From Candidatus Thalassarchaeaceae archaeon (GTDB lineage Archaea > Thermoplasmatota > Poseidoniia > Poseidoniales > Thalassarchaeaceae), in contig CALSZZ010000005.1 in the NCBI GenBank assembly GCA_943841885.1, positions 1 through 63,765 on the forward strand: a stretch of DNA of 63,765 nt. Reading direction: 5' to 3'. Position 1 is the stretch's first letter, and every line of letters begins with the position of its first letter. The translations under genes and the position numbers were made by a program. Shown in pieces: positions 26,623 through 43,842 of the stretch. Under the pieces are notes generated by a model, which did not search any database, was not told where the DNA came from, and saw nothing but the letters and a program-made list of their open reading frames with translations.

Positions 26623-28224
26623 CTAAAGACCGAGTAATGAAAGAGCAAATGGAATCAGGGGAGAAACAACAGCAATAATTGCACCAATCATCAGTAATGC
26701 CCCTGTAGTTAATCTAAGTCTAGTAAAGATATCAGAACGTACCTGAACGGTTAGAACTCTCCCTGATACCAAATTACCTGATGTATCTTCGAGACGCACG
26801 GTTACAGTTGCCTCGCCGGTTGATGAAGGAATTAAGCTCTGCCATACAATCTTTGTCGACAATAATGTTGCCGGAAGAGATTTAGCAATAGATATATCAT
26901 TATTCATTAAAATTTCTTTCTCATATGGAGGTACTTTTAATCCATAAACACATTCATTAGGCCTAAAATCTGGAGTTTGAACTCTAAGTATTAATTGTTG
27001 AGTCTGTGAACTCTGATTCAAAACATATGCGAATAAATTTGCATTACCTAAAGTTAAATTTTCCATGTCTACATCAAACCAAATATCTCCATCATAGTTT
27101 TCATTTTCTTGGTGCATACGTAATCTATCATGAAGTCTAAAAAATGGAGCACAACGTAAACTAGCATGGGTAAGAAGGCGGTTCCATGTTTCCTCCCCTA
27201 GTTCAGGATGTTGGAAAATCTGCTCAATAACATCCTCATCTATAATTTCTCCCAAAACAGTTCTAAAAGTATCATCTGAGATAAGTCCAGACCTACGTAA
27301 ATGTAGTAAGTGTAATAGATTTTCTTGAAGTTCTGTAATCGATTTTCCTTCATCAAGTTTGGATGCGAGAGAATTAACATAACTAGAAACCTTGACTAAA
27401 AGAAGCGGATCAACATGTGATCTAATTATATCAGAAAAAGGTCTCTTCAATAATGCGGGATGAATTGGTGTCGAAAATGCTTCCAGTAAACCCCAGGGAT
27501 TTACAGTGTTGAAACGAGGGCGACTAGAAATCATGTAAACACCGTGTCCAGAAAGCAATGCACCAGTAGACAGAGCAATCATAACAGGCAATTCAGATGA
27601 TTGCTGAGTAGAAAAATATAGAGATAAGGAAAGAAGTAGTGTAGCTAGAAACATTAATCCGGTAGTTACATTTAATTGTCTGGATGAACCATCTATAATT
27701 TCTTTCATTTGAGCATATCCATGTGCACTATTGAATGTTATACCTGAGTTTGTAATTTCCTTTGCTTCTATAATAAATATTTGCCTAGTAACATATATTA
27801 ATCTAAGTAAAATAAATAGTAAAGATAAATCTGCAATCATTATTAGAAGAGAGATAAAGTAGATAGAAGTGGAGATATCTTGATTGAATAATAAACCTTG
27901 AACACTATTTACCCACCAATCTGGATTTGAAGAACTAAAAGATTGGGCAAGACCAAACAAGATTACCACAATTAAAGGAAGGAATAAAATTAATCTTGCT
28001 CCTCTGCTAATTAATAAGTCATCAATTCCTGTAAGTATCATCTCTTGATTTTTATATTTTACTTTTTTATCTTTAAAATCTAGTTCCCTAATAGTTTCAC
28101 TACTTTCAGGAAAATGTAATAATGATTTAGTTAGTTTTTCATTATTTAAATCTTCTATCATAGATTCTAAATCATGTTTGTCAGTTTCTATAATATCATC
28201 AATAATATTTCGATTATCGGACAC
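26623..28224 (-). CDS. Multi-helix membrane protein, unknown function
   Basis: A polar N-terminal 75 residues precede about four membrane helices (roughly residues 75-95, 120-145, 190-210, 215-235). A soluble domain of about 250 residues then carries a helical part (residues 250-360) and a beta part (about residues 370-500) resembling Ig-like folds (TVTVRLEDTSGNL), and a final helix (LMIGAIIAVVSPLIPFAL) closes the chain. No catalytic motif. It lies 9 bases downstream of the DtxR-type gene and 34 bases upstream of the coiled-coil gene, on the same strand, so these are probably one transcript. Confidence 0.55.
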   Translation of the reverse strand: MSDNRNIIDDIIETDKHDLESMIEDLNNEKLTKSLLHFPESSETIRELDFKDKKVKYKNQEMILTGIDDLLISRGARLILFLPLIVVILFGLAQSFSSSNPDWWVNSVQGLLFNQDISTSIYFISLLIMIADLSLLFILLRLIYVTRQIFIIEAKEITNSGITFNSAHGYAQMKEIIDGSSRQLNVTTGLMFLATLLLSLSLYFSTQQSSELPVMIALSTGALLSGHGVYMISSRPRFNTVNPWGLLEAFSTPIHPALLKRPFSDIIRSHVDPLLLVKVSSYVNSLASKLDEGKSITELQENLLHLLHLRRSGLISDDTFRTVLGEIIDEDVIEQIFQHPELGEETWNRLLTHASLRCAPFFRLHDRLRMHQENENYDGDIWFDVDMENLTLGNANLFAYVLNQSSQTQQLILRVQTPDFRPNECVYGLKVPPYEKEILMNNDISIAKSLPATLLSTKIVWQSLIPSSTGEATVTVRLEDTSGNLVSGRVLTVQVRSDIFTRLRLTTGALLMIGAIIAVVSPLIPFALSLLGL

Positions 28225-28233
28225 AAGTTCACC

Positions 28234-28893
28234 TCAGGATCTAGGATATTTAGAAATTCTTGCTAAAATCTTTTGAGAAAGTGAATTAGATATTTGAATA
28301 TTTTTACCATCTACATTAAATTCATTATTAATAATGAGGATTTCTGAGCCCAACCTAATACCAATACTTTCTAGCGTTTTTTTCTCGCTATTATTCATAG
28401 CAATTAATTCTATTGTCGCCTCTACTTTATCTGGTAAACAATTTATTGGCAGTAGATTATTTTGGTAATCTTCAATTTTCCTTTCAATTAATGGTATTTT
28501 TTCACCTGTAATTGAGACCTCAGGATAACCGAGCATATTGTCAAGCGTAAGTTCCAATTGGTCATCTATGGCATGCTCGATTTTACAAGCCATTGCATTT
28601 ATATCTCCTTTAAATCCGATAACATCGACTAGAAGGATTTCAACAAGTGCTTCTCTCCTTTTTATTCTTGCAGCGCTGATAAAACCAATAGGAGTGAGTC
28701 TGCAACCACGATATGGCAGATAAGTAAGTAAATCCTTCTTGGAAAGGCGAGTTAACATTTGAGTTGTTGAAGCAGCACTAACCTTCATTGACTCAGCTAA
28801 TTGAGTAGTTTTTACAATCTGATCAGGTTTGTCTGAATGTAATTCAAAAATCCTTTTGAGATACATTTCCTCAAATTCACTTAACTCAATCAT
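28234..28893 (-). CDS. DtxR/MntR-family metal-dependent transcription regulator
   Basis: Predicted iron- or manganese-responsive repressor. Residues 1-70 form the winged helix (ELSEFEEMYLKRIFEL, then LAESMKVSAASTTQMLTRL and GCRLTPIGFISA). The dimerisation and metal-binding part follows (ALVEILLVDVIGF, CKIEHAIDDQLELTLDN, with Cys, Glu and His near the expected metal ligands). The final 60 residues look like a FeoA-type SH3 domain. The start at 28893 (MIELSEF) fits the family; the frame runs open to 28926. The stop of the upstream surface-protein gene lies two bases away, so it is cotranscribed. Confidence 0.82.
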   Translation of the reverse strand: MIELSEFEEMYLKRIFELHSDKPDQIVKTTQLAESMKVSAASTTQMLTRLSKKDLLTYLPYRGCRLTPIGFISAARIKRREALVEILLVDVIGFKGDINAMACKIEHAIDDQLELTLDNMLGYPEVSITGEKIPLIERKIEDYQNNLLPINCLPDKVEATIELIAMNNSEKKTLESIGIRLGSEILIINNEFNVDGKNIQISNSLSQKILARISKYPRS

Positions 28894-28894
28894 A

Positions 28895-30499
28895 TTATTT
28901 CTCCTCGGAAAGTGCCATAAATTCACATCTGCATGCTGGGCAACGTGCCCTAACAGGCCTTTTACTCTCTAGTACTCTAAGTTTCTGTTCGCAGGATGGA
29001 CAATTTAGCATATCCCCTTTGGATGATGATGATAGGATACTGGATTGATCTGTATCATCAGTAGAATTAACATCAACTTTACTGATATTTATGGATTTAT
29101 CTTCCACTTCTATTTCTGGTAATACTTCAAAATTTGATTCGCATGAAGGGCATTTTACCAATCCCTTGTGTAGTGAAGGCACATTCAATCTTTGTTCGCA
29201 TAAAGGGCAGGAGACTTCCCTTTTTTCTTGTTTTTCTTTATTAATAATATCTACTCTCGATACTCTTGGTTTCCTTAATTTAGAAGGTTTTTTTGTGGAA
29301 GGAGTTCTGTTTGATATGGCACTAATTACTACTTTTGATAAAAGAACTATTGTCAATCCAGCCACTGATCCATATGAAACTGCATAAATATCAAACGGTA
29401 ATTGAGAAGATTCAGTGGGATTTGAAGAATCTATTAAAATCCAATTACTAGAATAGTAATCATCTGAAAAAATGTAAATAGATACGTTAGTAGGCTGAGC
29501 ATATGGCCATTCGTAGATAATTATTGTATCTGAATAAGTTGCATCAGGAGATAATGAAGGAAGATTACCCTCTTGTATTATTGTCTGATCGGGCATAATA
29601 AGACGTATTAGTCCGGGTGATGACTTACTATTGCCATTATTAGTAACTGTATAAACAAAAGTTATATTTTCATTTTTAATTGGGCTCATGGGATAAATGT
29701 TATCAAATTCTACATCCAATAAGATAAGAGGAGGAGTCACAGTTGAAGTACTTGTATTTCTAGAATCAGAAGAATTCAAAAACCAAGATAAAGGAATTGC
29801 TTCAATGAATAAAGATTCTACATTTGGATGTCCTAGATTGAAAATAATTGTCCTCATTCCATGGTCTAATGTTAATTTTAATGATTGGAGGAATACTTTT
29901 TTACCGTCACTATGATCTGATAAAATAATTATTATTTCTCTTGAAACCCCATCAGATAGATATACGCTACTAATTACTTCTAGGCCTTCAGAAGGAGTCC
30001 ATGAATATGAATTAAAATCAATATGGAGAGATTGGATGCTTCTTACTTCAACCGAGAAAGTACCATTTAATTCAACATCAATTCCTCCATTAGGACTTTC
30101 AACACTCCAATTAAATTCATTATTTCCTATTTTTGAGGGCAGAAATATTGTATTAATTTCCCTACTAGACCCAGATTCTATCTCAACATATTTACCGTAC
30201 CAAATAGAATTATTGGTTCCTTCTATTACTAATCTAACACTATCAGTGTGATTGCCTTTGTTATTTATTAATAATGAGGCATATGCATTGTCCCCCAAGT
30301 GAATAGGTTCACCATTAATAGAAATTTTTTCACTTCCCGCTGCGGTGAAGTTAAATCTGCTATCGTTAGCATTATGAGTGACATTCTGATTTAAAGATTG
30401 AGAATCAATTTGATAAAAATTAATAAAAGAACAGGTACAAAATAGGGTAATTAAAATAATAGAAAACAAAGTAGAGACGTTGAGACTCTTAGTCATCAT
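28895..30499 (-). CDS. Surface protein with Ig-like domains, one membrane helix and two cytoplasmic zinc ribbons
   Basis: A signal peptide (FSIILITLFCTCSFINF) precedes about 350 residues of beta-sandwich domains of CARDB type (VTNNGNSKSSPGLIRLI and similar). A single helix near residue 390 (YGSVAGLTIVLLSKVVI) leads to a cytoplasmic tail of about 130 residues that holds two zinc ribbons: CPLCEQRL/CPSCESNF and CPSCEQKL/CPACRCEF, with a Ser/Asp-rich linker between. Such a layout of an outside sensor-like part and inside zinc ribbons is uncommon. Upstream of the DtxR gene and divergent from the coiled-coil gene at 30522 with only 22 bases between starts. Confidence 0.6.
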   Translation of the reverse strand: MMTKSLNVSTLFSIILITLFCTCSFINFYQIDSQSLNQNVTHNANDSRFNFTAAGSEKISINGEPIHLGDNAYASLLINNKGNHTDSVRLVIEGTNNSIWYGKYVEIESGSSREINTIFLPSKIGNNEFNWSVESPNGGIDVELNGTFSVEVRSIQSLHIDFNSYSWTPSEGLEVISSVYLSDGVSREIIIILSDHSDGKKVFLQSLKLTLDHGMRTIIFNLGHPNVESLFIEAIPLSWFLNSSDSRNTSTSTVTPPLILLDVEFDNIYPMSPIKNENITFVYTVTNNGNSKSSPGLIRLIMPDQTIIQEGNLPSLSPDATYSDTIIIYEWPYAQPTNVSIYIFSDDYYSSNWILIDSSNPTESSQLPFDIYAVSYGSVAGLTIVLLSKVVISAISNRTPSTKKPSKLRKPRVSRVDIINKEKQEKREVSCPLCEQRLNVPSLHKGLVKCPSCESNFEVLPEIEVEDKSINISKVDVNSTDDTDQSSILSSSSKGDMLNCPSCEQKLRVLESKRPVRARCPACRCEFMALSEEK

Positions 30500-30521
30500 A
30501 CAGCCCCTAGAGTGTTACCGT

Positions 30522-31403
30522 ATGAATCAAACCCCATTTAAAGATTATAGAGACATTTTAATGAGGAAATTAAGTGGACACCATATGGATACAGAGGATT
30601 TGCTTAGGATTACTCCAAAGGAAATTGCAGAATCATTATTAATTCGAAGAACAGTATTGAAAGATCAACTTCCTAATATAATTAAAAATCTTGATAATGA
30701 ATCCGAATCTTTAACCCCAAAAATGGCTAAAATATTGGAGAAAAACAATAAAATTAATTTTAAAATATCAGAAATTAAGAATAAAAGAGATTTATGCCAA
30801 AAAGAAGCTGGAGAGATTTGGAATGAGATAAAAGAGACTCAAAACAAGATCAGCGAAACTGGGAATATGATTAATTTAGATCCAAAATGGAAAAAGGAAA
30901 GAATGATAGAAGAATTGGAAGAAATAGAATTCAATATTCAAACGGTTGCCCTCGATCACAAAGCAGAAAAGAAAATGATAGATGCTAGAAAAAATATCAT
31001 CAAGCAAAATGAATTATGGTTAAAAGAACGGAAAGCATCAAATCCTGAAATGGCAGATTTTATTGAAAAAAGAAAGAAAATGAATACACTATATAGAGCG
31101 GCAGATAAAGAGCACAAAGATATGATAAAAAATGTTAAGATTGGAGAGCCAATTCATGCCAAATATATCGCAATAAAAGACGAATTAAATGATATAAATA
31201 AACAAAGGGACAGAGCGAAGCAATTATTGAAGAATTTAGATAGAGATACATCATATTGGGAAAATACTATTTTAGATGGATTTGAAAAATTAATGATATT
31301 AGCAAATAGAGTCAAGGAAGGTGGCAAATCTTCATTCATATCAAATAAAAATAGAAAAGGAAAAAAACCCACTAAACAAATTAAAAGGGAGGAAGAAGAA
31401 TGA
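30522..31403 (+). CDS. Coiled-coil protein (COG1340-like), first of a tandem set
   Basis: 293 residues from the ATG at 30522 (MNQTPFKDY), nearly all long charged helix, with a basic C-terminal tail (KNRKGKKPTKQ). A longer frame begins at 30480 but would overlap the divergent gene's start. The stop overlaps the next gene's start by 4 bases (ATGA), so the two are translated together. Function unknown; shares layout with 31400, 32441 and 25599. Confidence 0.6.
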   Translation: MNQTPFKDYRDILMRKLSGHHMDTEDLLRITPKEIAESLLIRRTVLKDQLPNIIKNLDNESESLTPKMAKILEKNNKINFKISEIKNKRDLCQKEAGEIWNEIKETQNKISETGNMINLDPKWKKERMIEELEEIEFNIQTVALDHKAEKKMIDARKNIIKQNELWLKERKASNPEMADFIEKRKKMNTLYRAADKEHKDMIKNVKIGEPIHAKYIAIKDELNDINKQRDRAKQLLKNLDRDTSYWENTILDGFEKLMILANRVKEGGKSSFISNKNRKGKKPTKQIKREEEE

Positions 31404-32368
31404 ATGAAATGTTAGAAAAGCAACTAAAAATTAATCTTGAAAACGTAGAGATTGATGATATTTTAGAATTAAATAAAGATATAAAATCCGAAATCGTATT
31501 GAATGAAAAAATATTCAAGGAGGTTTTAGAGGATAGGAGAAATCAAATAGACATTGTTAAAACATTGCGTGAAATTATGAAAGAAGTTGATTCTATGGAC
31601 AGTAATAGAAGAAATCTATTATCAGAATTCAATAAATATAGAAAAGCGGCAGAAAACGCAAAAAAAATCAGAGACAGTGTAAATGAATTAATTCCTCCCC
31701 CTAGTGAAATATTAGAGAAATGGATAATGAATACCTATGAAAACTTAACAATGATTAATAATGATTTAACTACAGTTCCAACTTTAGAAAGGGAAAGAGA
31801 TTTATTCAAAAAATTTTTTGAATTACAAGTATGTATTAATAAAAAAAGAGAATCTGAAAAGGCACATATAGAATATGTTAATAATATCACAAAATTAAGA
31901 GAAGTAGCAAAAAAACTAGATTTACAAAGGGAGGAAAAGGAAAAAAATATATCTGAAATTAATGATAATCAAGAATCGGATGGAAGCACAGTATCAAGAA
32001 AAGAAATAAGGAAAGTGAGTAAAAATATATCTTTGATTGATAAAAAATTAGATTCATTAAAAATGGAAAGAGCTGAATTGAAAAAATTTCTAAATAGAGT
32101 AAAAAAAGAACTTAAAAAAACTAATTTAGCAGAAAAAAGAATAAGTATAACAAAAATCAAAGATAAACTAATTGATGGATCGTCGTTAGATACTTCTGAA
32201 TTTGATGCATTATTATCCCAGGGAGGATTAAGTACCATAAGTGTAGAAAAAGAAAAGAAAATCGATAATAGTAATAGGATAAATAAAAGAAAGAAAATGC
32301 GTCGTATTGGTAATATTAAAAGAAAGTCACGAAAAGGAAATAGTGCTGCATTAAGGGAGAATGATTAA
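31400..32368 (+). CDS. Coiled-coil protein (COG1340-like), second
   Basis: 322 residues of charged helix, with the family's C-terminal short motif KDKLIDGSSLDTSEFDALL followed by a strongly basic end (KRKKMRRIGNIKRKSRKG), similar to the 25599 protein. Overlaps the preceding gene by 4 bases. A helix-breaking IPPPSEI segment near residue 98 divides two coiled regions. Confidence 0.6.
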   Translation: MNEMLEKQLKINLENVEIDDILELNKDIKSEIVLNEKIFKEVLEDRRNQIDIVKTLREIMKEVDSMDSNRRNLLSEFNKYRKAAENAKKIRDSVNELIPPPSEILEKWIMNTYENLTMINNDLTTVPTLERERDLFKKFFELQVCINKKRESEKAHIEYVNNITKLREVAKKLDLQREEKEKNISEINDNQESDGSTVSRKEIRKVSKNISLIDKKLDSLKMERAELKKFLNRVKKELKKTNLAEKRISITKIKDKLIDGSSLDTSEFDALLSQGGLSTISVEKEKKIDNSNRINKRKKMRRIGNIKRKSRKGNSAALREND

Positions 32369-32392
32369 AAAAAAATTCATTATATTAGTATT

Positions 32393-32404
32393 AATTTATA
32401 TTAA
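32393..32404 (+). promoter_or_regulatory. TATA-box candidate for the third coiled-coil gene
   Basis: AATTTATATTAA lies 36 bases before the ATG at 32441, and GGTGG seven bases before the ATG can serve as ribosome binding site. This suggests separate transcription of the third gene. Confidence 0.45.
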
Positions 32405-32440
32405 CATTCAAAGTCGCAACGTATAATAGGTGGTAAATTA

Positions 32441-33292
32441 ATGGACTACAACGAAGTTGGTGAGATTTTTAAACCACTTACTGAAAAGATTGGTCTAGAA
32501 TTAAATATCAATAAAGAACAAAGAGATGAATGGAATAATAGAGTTCGTAGGCATCTAGATAATAGAAACGAAGTGAACATTCAAGTTAAGGAATTAATAT
32601 CAGAAGTACAAAAACAAAAAATAGTAAGAGATGCAGCGAATATAAGAGTTAAAGAATTGAAAGATATAAGATTTGATAAATCTGAAAAATTAAAAACAAT
32701 AAGAAGAGAAATGAGGGAAAGGTTTGGTGATGAAAATATCAAGTCAGATAAAAAGGGAGGGCCCGATCCTCGTAGGATTAGAGCTGAGATGGATAAGTTA
32801 GAAAATATGTATGAAAGAGGTGCTTTTTCGGGAAAAAAAGAAAAGGAATTTATTAATAAAATGAAAAAGTTAAGTAGAGATTACAAAGAAGCAAAAAAAA
32901 GTGGAGAGAATGATAGTATTGGCACAATAAAAAAAAATGAGCGAGAGGCCAAATATTCTCAGGCGAAGGCTCATGATGATGTTGAAAATGCGGTAAAAGA
33001 TGCTCAAGAAGCCCATGATTTAATGATGGAATTATCAGAAGAAGTAGATCGTCTAAGAGAAATTGCAAATAACTCACAAAAAGAGGTAACGATTTCTAAA
33101 AGAGAAGCAGATATAATGCATAGTAGATATGTTGTTTCATTGAGATGTATTCACTCTATGCAAGATTTACTTAAGGAGATGTCAGTCGAAGATGTAGAAG
33201 ATGAAAAGGTAGGGATTTCTGACCTTATGAGTAGATTGATGTCAGGAGATACTTTATCTACAGATGAATTGATGTCGCTACAGAGAAATTAA
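32441..33292 (+). CDS. Coiled-coil protein (COG1340-like), third
   Basis: 283 residues, mostly helical; a short Gly/Pro break (KKGGPDPRRIRAEMDKLENMYE) near residue 105-125 and the C-terminal motif SDLMSRLMSGDTLSTDELMSL, which echoes the LIDGSSLDTSEFDALL end of the 31400 protein. No membrane segment. Overlaps the convergent gene at 33289 by 4 bases. Confidence 0.6.
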   Translation: MDYNEVGEIFKPLTEKIGLELNINKEQRDEWNNRVRRHLDNRNEVNIQVKELISEVQKQKIVRDAANIRVKELKDIRFDKSEKLKTIRREMRERFGDENIKSDKKGGPDPRRIRAEMDKLENMYERGAFSGKKEKEFINKMKKLSRDYKEAKKSGENDSIGTIKKNEREAKYSQAKAHDDVENAVKDAQEAHDLMMELSEEVDRLREIANNSQKEVTISKREADIMHSRYVVSLRCIHSMQDLLKEMSVEDVEDEKVGISDLMSRLMSGDTLSTDELMSLQRN

Positions 33293-34230
33293 TCATTCAT
33301 AGTGTGCATATTACCTGTAATACCATGAATTAGATGCCTATCTTTGTTATTTACTAACCATCCTGGGATAAAAATTTTAGTAGAAGAAAAGTGAGAATTT
33401 TTTGGGTTGAAAATCCAATTTTGTACAATCATGCTTTGAGTTAATAGACCAGAAGTCTTGGGTTTACCTTGACGTTTTTCATTAATTATTGGAGTAATTG
33501 AATTGATTACTTCTGGTTCTTCTTTCCAAGAGTTAACTCTTGGACTTATTATTTGGAGTGAAGGAGTATTATTTAACAAATCGTTTTCCGATAAAAGAAT
33601 AAAACTCGACTCCCAGGGATCCTCGATAATTTCCCAATATTGTTTTTCAACTAAACCTTCAGGACTTACTAATTCTCCATCAATTTTCCAAAGTTTACAA
33701 TGAATTAGAACTGGAGTATTATGTGATTGAGAATATGAATTATTCGATAATATAGTAGAAATATCCATAGTTGGCTTTAAAGTTAGTATAGGACTATATG
33801 TGCTTTGATTAGCCATTATTAAAGAATTGAAATTTTCATCATTAATCTGACTAGTTGGTACAGAAATATCAAGTTCTCCATCCAATACTGCTCTGCCAAG
33901 CCATAATGATAACTCATATGGCCCCCAAAAAAATATTTCATTCTTATCGTCAGTATAATTACATAATTTAGAATTTAGAGCTCTTTGTGAAATAATCAAA
34001 TGGCTCCCAGGAGGTGCATCAACACTCCACCTCTCTACTTCGAAAATATTTAATTCTGTAATCCCTTCCCCAATATACCATATAAACAGTGAATTATTGT
34101 GGAAAACTTCAAAATTTTGTAAAGAATCTACTTGTCCGATAAGAGTAAATTCTGAAGGAGGAAGTGAATCATTACTGATAGTAAAATTTAATCCACGGAT
34201 TTGGACTAGATTACGGATTACCTCTTCCAT
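33289..34230 (-). CDS. Hypothetical protein, cytoplasmic
   Basis: A 313-residue protein without signal peptide or membrane helix; not recognised. Composition and strand pattern suggest a beta-rich fold with many Trp and Asn residues. It begins about 70 bases upstream of, and on the same strand as, the RNA polymerase operon's end (L30e), so it could be transcribed as part of that operon, where other archaea carry nusA and rpsL. It is clearly neither of those. Confidence 0.45.
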   Translation of the reverse strand: MEEVIRNLVQIRGLNFTISNDSLPPSEFTLIGQVDSLQNFEVFHNNSLFIWYIGEGITELNIFEVERWSVDAPPGSHLIISQRALNSKLCNYTDDKNEIFFWGPYELSLWLGRAVLDGELDISVPTSQINDENFNSLIMANQSTYSPILTLKPTMDISTILSNNSYSQSHNTPVLIHCKLWKIDGELVSPEGLVEKQYWEIIEDPWESSFILLSENDLLNNTPSLQIISPRVNSWKEEPEVINSITPIINEKRQGKPKTSGLLTQSMIVQNWIFNPKNSHFSSTKIFIPGWLVNNKDRHLIHGITGNMHTMND

Positions 34231-34302
34231 GAGTAACCGGAGTAATATAGTAATTTTAATAAAACCCTAAAAAAGACCAAATAATTATATTTTAATGACA
34301 AA

Positions 34303-34599
34303 TTATAAATTTTGACTTAAAGTTAAAAGTTCACTTTGCCCAGGATCTGTTATACACAGAGTACTCACAGGAAATGGCTTTGCGCAAGCAGCCCCTAGTT
34401 GACGATTAACCATCATAACTTGATGAATAGGAACATCAGGATGTTTTGATTGTAGATTTGAAATATATTCCTTAGGACAATTTGCCGCTACTAAAACCAT
34501 TCGGGCATCTCCTTTAGAGCATGCGCCCATAGTTTGTCTTTGCCCAAATAGTATAGTTCCAGTATTCATTCCTTGTTTTAATTGACGTGCTAAATCCAT
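34303..34599 (-). CDS. rpl30e: Ribosomal protein L30e
   Basis: Large-subunit protein of the L7Ae/L30e fold, found as usual just after rpoA2. The family blocks are GTILFGQRQTMGACSKGDARMVLVAANCP and the VNRQLGAACAKPFPVSTLCI end. Length 98, normal. It lies 12 bases downstream of rpoA2. In most archaea nusA, rps12 and rps7 follow; here an unrelated gene does. Confidence 0.9.
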   Translation of the reverse strand: MDLARQLKQGMNTGTILFGQRQTMGACSKGDARMVLVAANCPKEYISNLQSKHPDVPIHQVMMVNRQLGAACAKPFPVSTLCITDPGQSELLTLSQNL

Positions 34600-34611
34600 A
34601 TTTATTTCTCC

Positions 34612-42955
<8,344 letters not shown>

Positions 42956-42969
42956 TATATTCCAACTCC

Positions 42970-43557
42970 TTAGGCCCTCTCAACTACTAGTCTGTAGGCT
43001 ATACTAGTTCCTGCAGATCGACTATATCTCTCTATTTTCATTACCCTATTTGTTAACCAACCAGCCAATAGGGTATCATCTTCAGCCTCAGTGGTTTCTT
43101 TAATTGCCTGAACAGCTGGATCAGTAATCAGTATTTTTGGCAAAAGCTCTTTGGCTAACCTGTCATTTCCTTCAAAATCTTTCTCCATTAGATTCCATGG
43201 AGATAAGACTTTTTCTTCATCTTCTTCAGGTACTAATTCGTGATGTGGAACAAGAATATGATTTAATACATTAAACCGATCTTCTCCCTGCGGAATATCT
43301 TCATCCAACAATGCATTACGAGAAATTGTTATTCTGCCACTTCTACTTCTTTTCCTAGATGCCATCTGTTCCCTTATGACTCCCATTATGAGTTCTAAAT
43401 CTGCACTACCCATCTCAAGATCTACTTTCTTTGCAACTTGTTCTACAGTCATTCTTTTAATGGCATCCATATTTGCATCATCTGCAAGTTTGTGTGCCCT
43501 ATCTTCAGGGACTCCAAGTTCTATTAACCTCTTTTTTGTTGAGCTTTTTACTGCCAT
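42970..43557 (-). CDS. rpoH: RNA polymerase subunit H with N-terminal extension
   Basis: Archaeal homologue of eukaryotic Rpb5's C-terminal domain, which it matches in FNVLNHILVPHHELVPEEDEEKVL, LLPKILITDPAVQAI and AGTSIAYRLVVERA. The usual protein is about 80 residues; this one is 195, with an N-terminal 75 residues (TKKRLIELGVPEDRAHKLADD) that resemble the extension of subunit A'' and with an added loop (SPWNLMEKDFEGNDRLAK) in the core. The start is put at the ATG at 43557, in MAVKSSTKK, to match the A'' start; a frame opens at 43578. First gene of the polymerase operon. Confidence 0.93.
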   Translation of the reverse strand: MAVKSSTKKRLIELGVPEDRAHKLADDANMDAIKRMTVEQVAKKVDLEMGSADLELIMGVIREQMASRKRSRSGRITISRNALLDEDIPQGEDRFNVLNHILVPHHELVPEEDEEKVLSPWNLMEKDFEGNDRLAKELLPKILITDPAVQAIKETTEAEDDTLLAGWLTNRVMKIERYSRSAGTSIAYRLVVERA

Positions 43558-43607
43558 TTTCGTAATCCCCTTACCCATTAAAAACGTGGACCTGAGGCTT
43601 ATTCAGG

Positions 43608-43681
43608 CGGGCCTGACGGGATTCGAACCCGCGGCCGACGGGTTAAAAGCCCGTCGCTCTACCTGACTAAGCTACAGGCCC
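43608..43681 (-). tRNA. tRNA-Lys (UUU)
   Basis: A 74-base cloverleaf on the minus strand: acceptor GGGCCTG/CAGGCCC, D arm with TAGCTTAGTCAGGTAGAGC, anticodon stem GACGGG/CCCGTC with loop CTTTTAA (anticodon TTT), T arm with GCGGGTTCGAATCCCGT. The 3' CCA is not encoded. Upstream on the minus strand a CTTTCTTAAAC run near 43720 can serve as TATA box. It lies 50 bases before the rpoH start. Confidence 0.95.
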
Positions 43682-43842
43682 ATAGCGTATGCTGGGCTAT
43701 CACCCGTCCTAAGAGGGGTTTAAGAAAGTAACTAAACAAGCATCGCTAGAGCGGGGATCTTAACTCCGGACGATAATCAGTTATTATCAAACGATGTAGC
43801 ATTTTAGGGATAAATGTTTTTGTGAAAATAGGGGTATCAATA

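Noticed and set aside
43682-43842. Possible RNA gene between tRNA-Lys and the fusion gene
   Set aside because: Some GC-rich bases (GAGCGGGGATC, CTCCGGAC) but no convincing stem; most of the gap can be the promoter of the two divergent genes.
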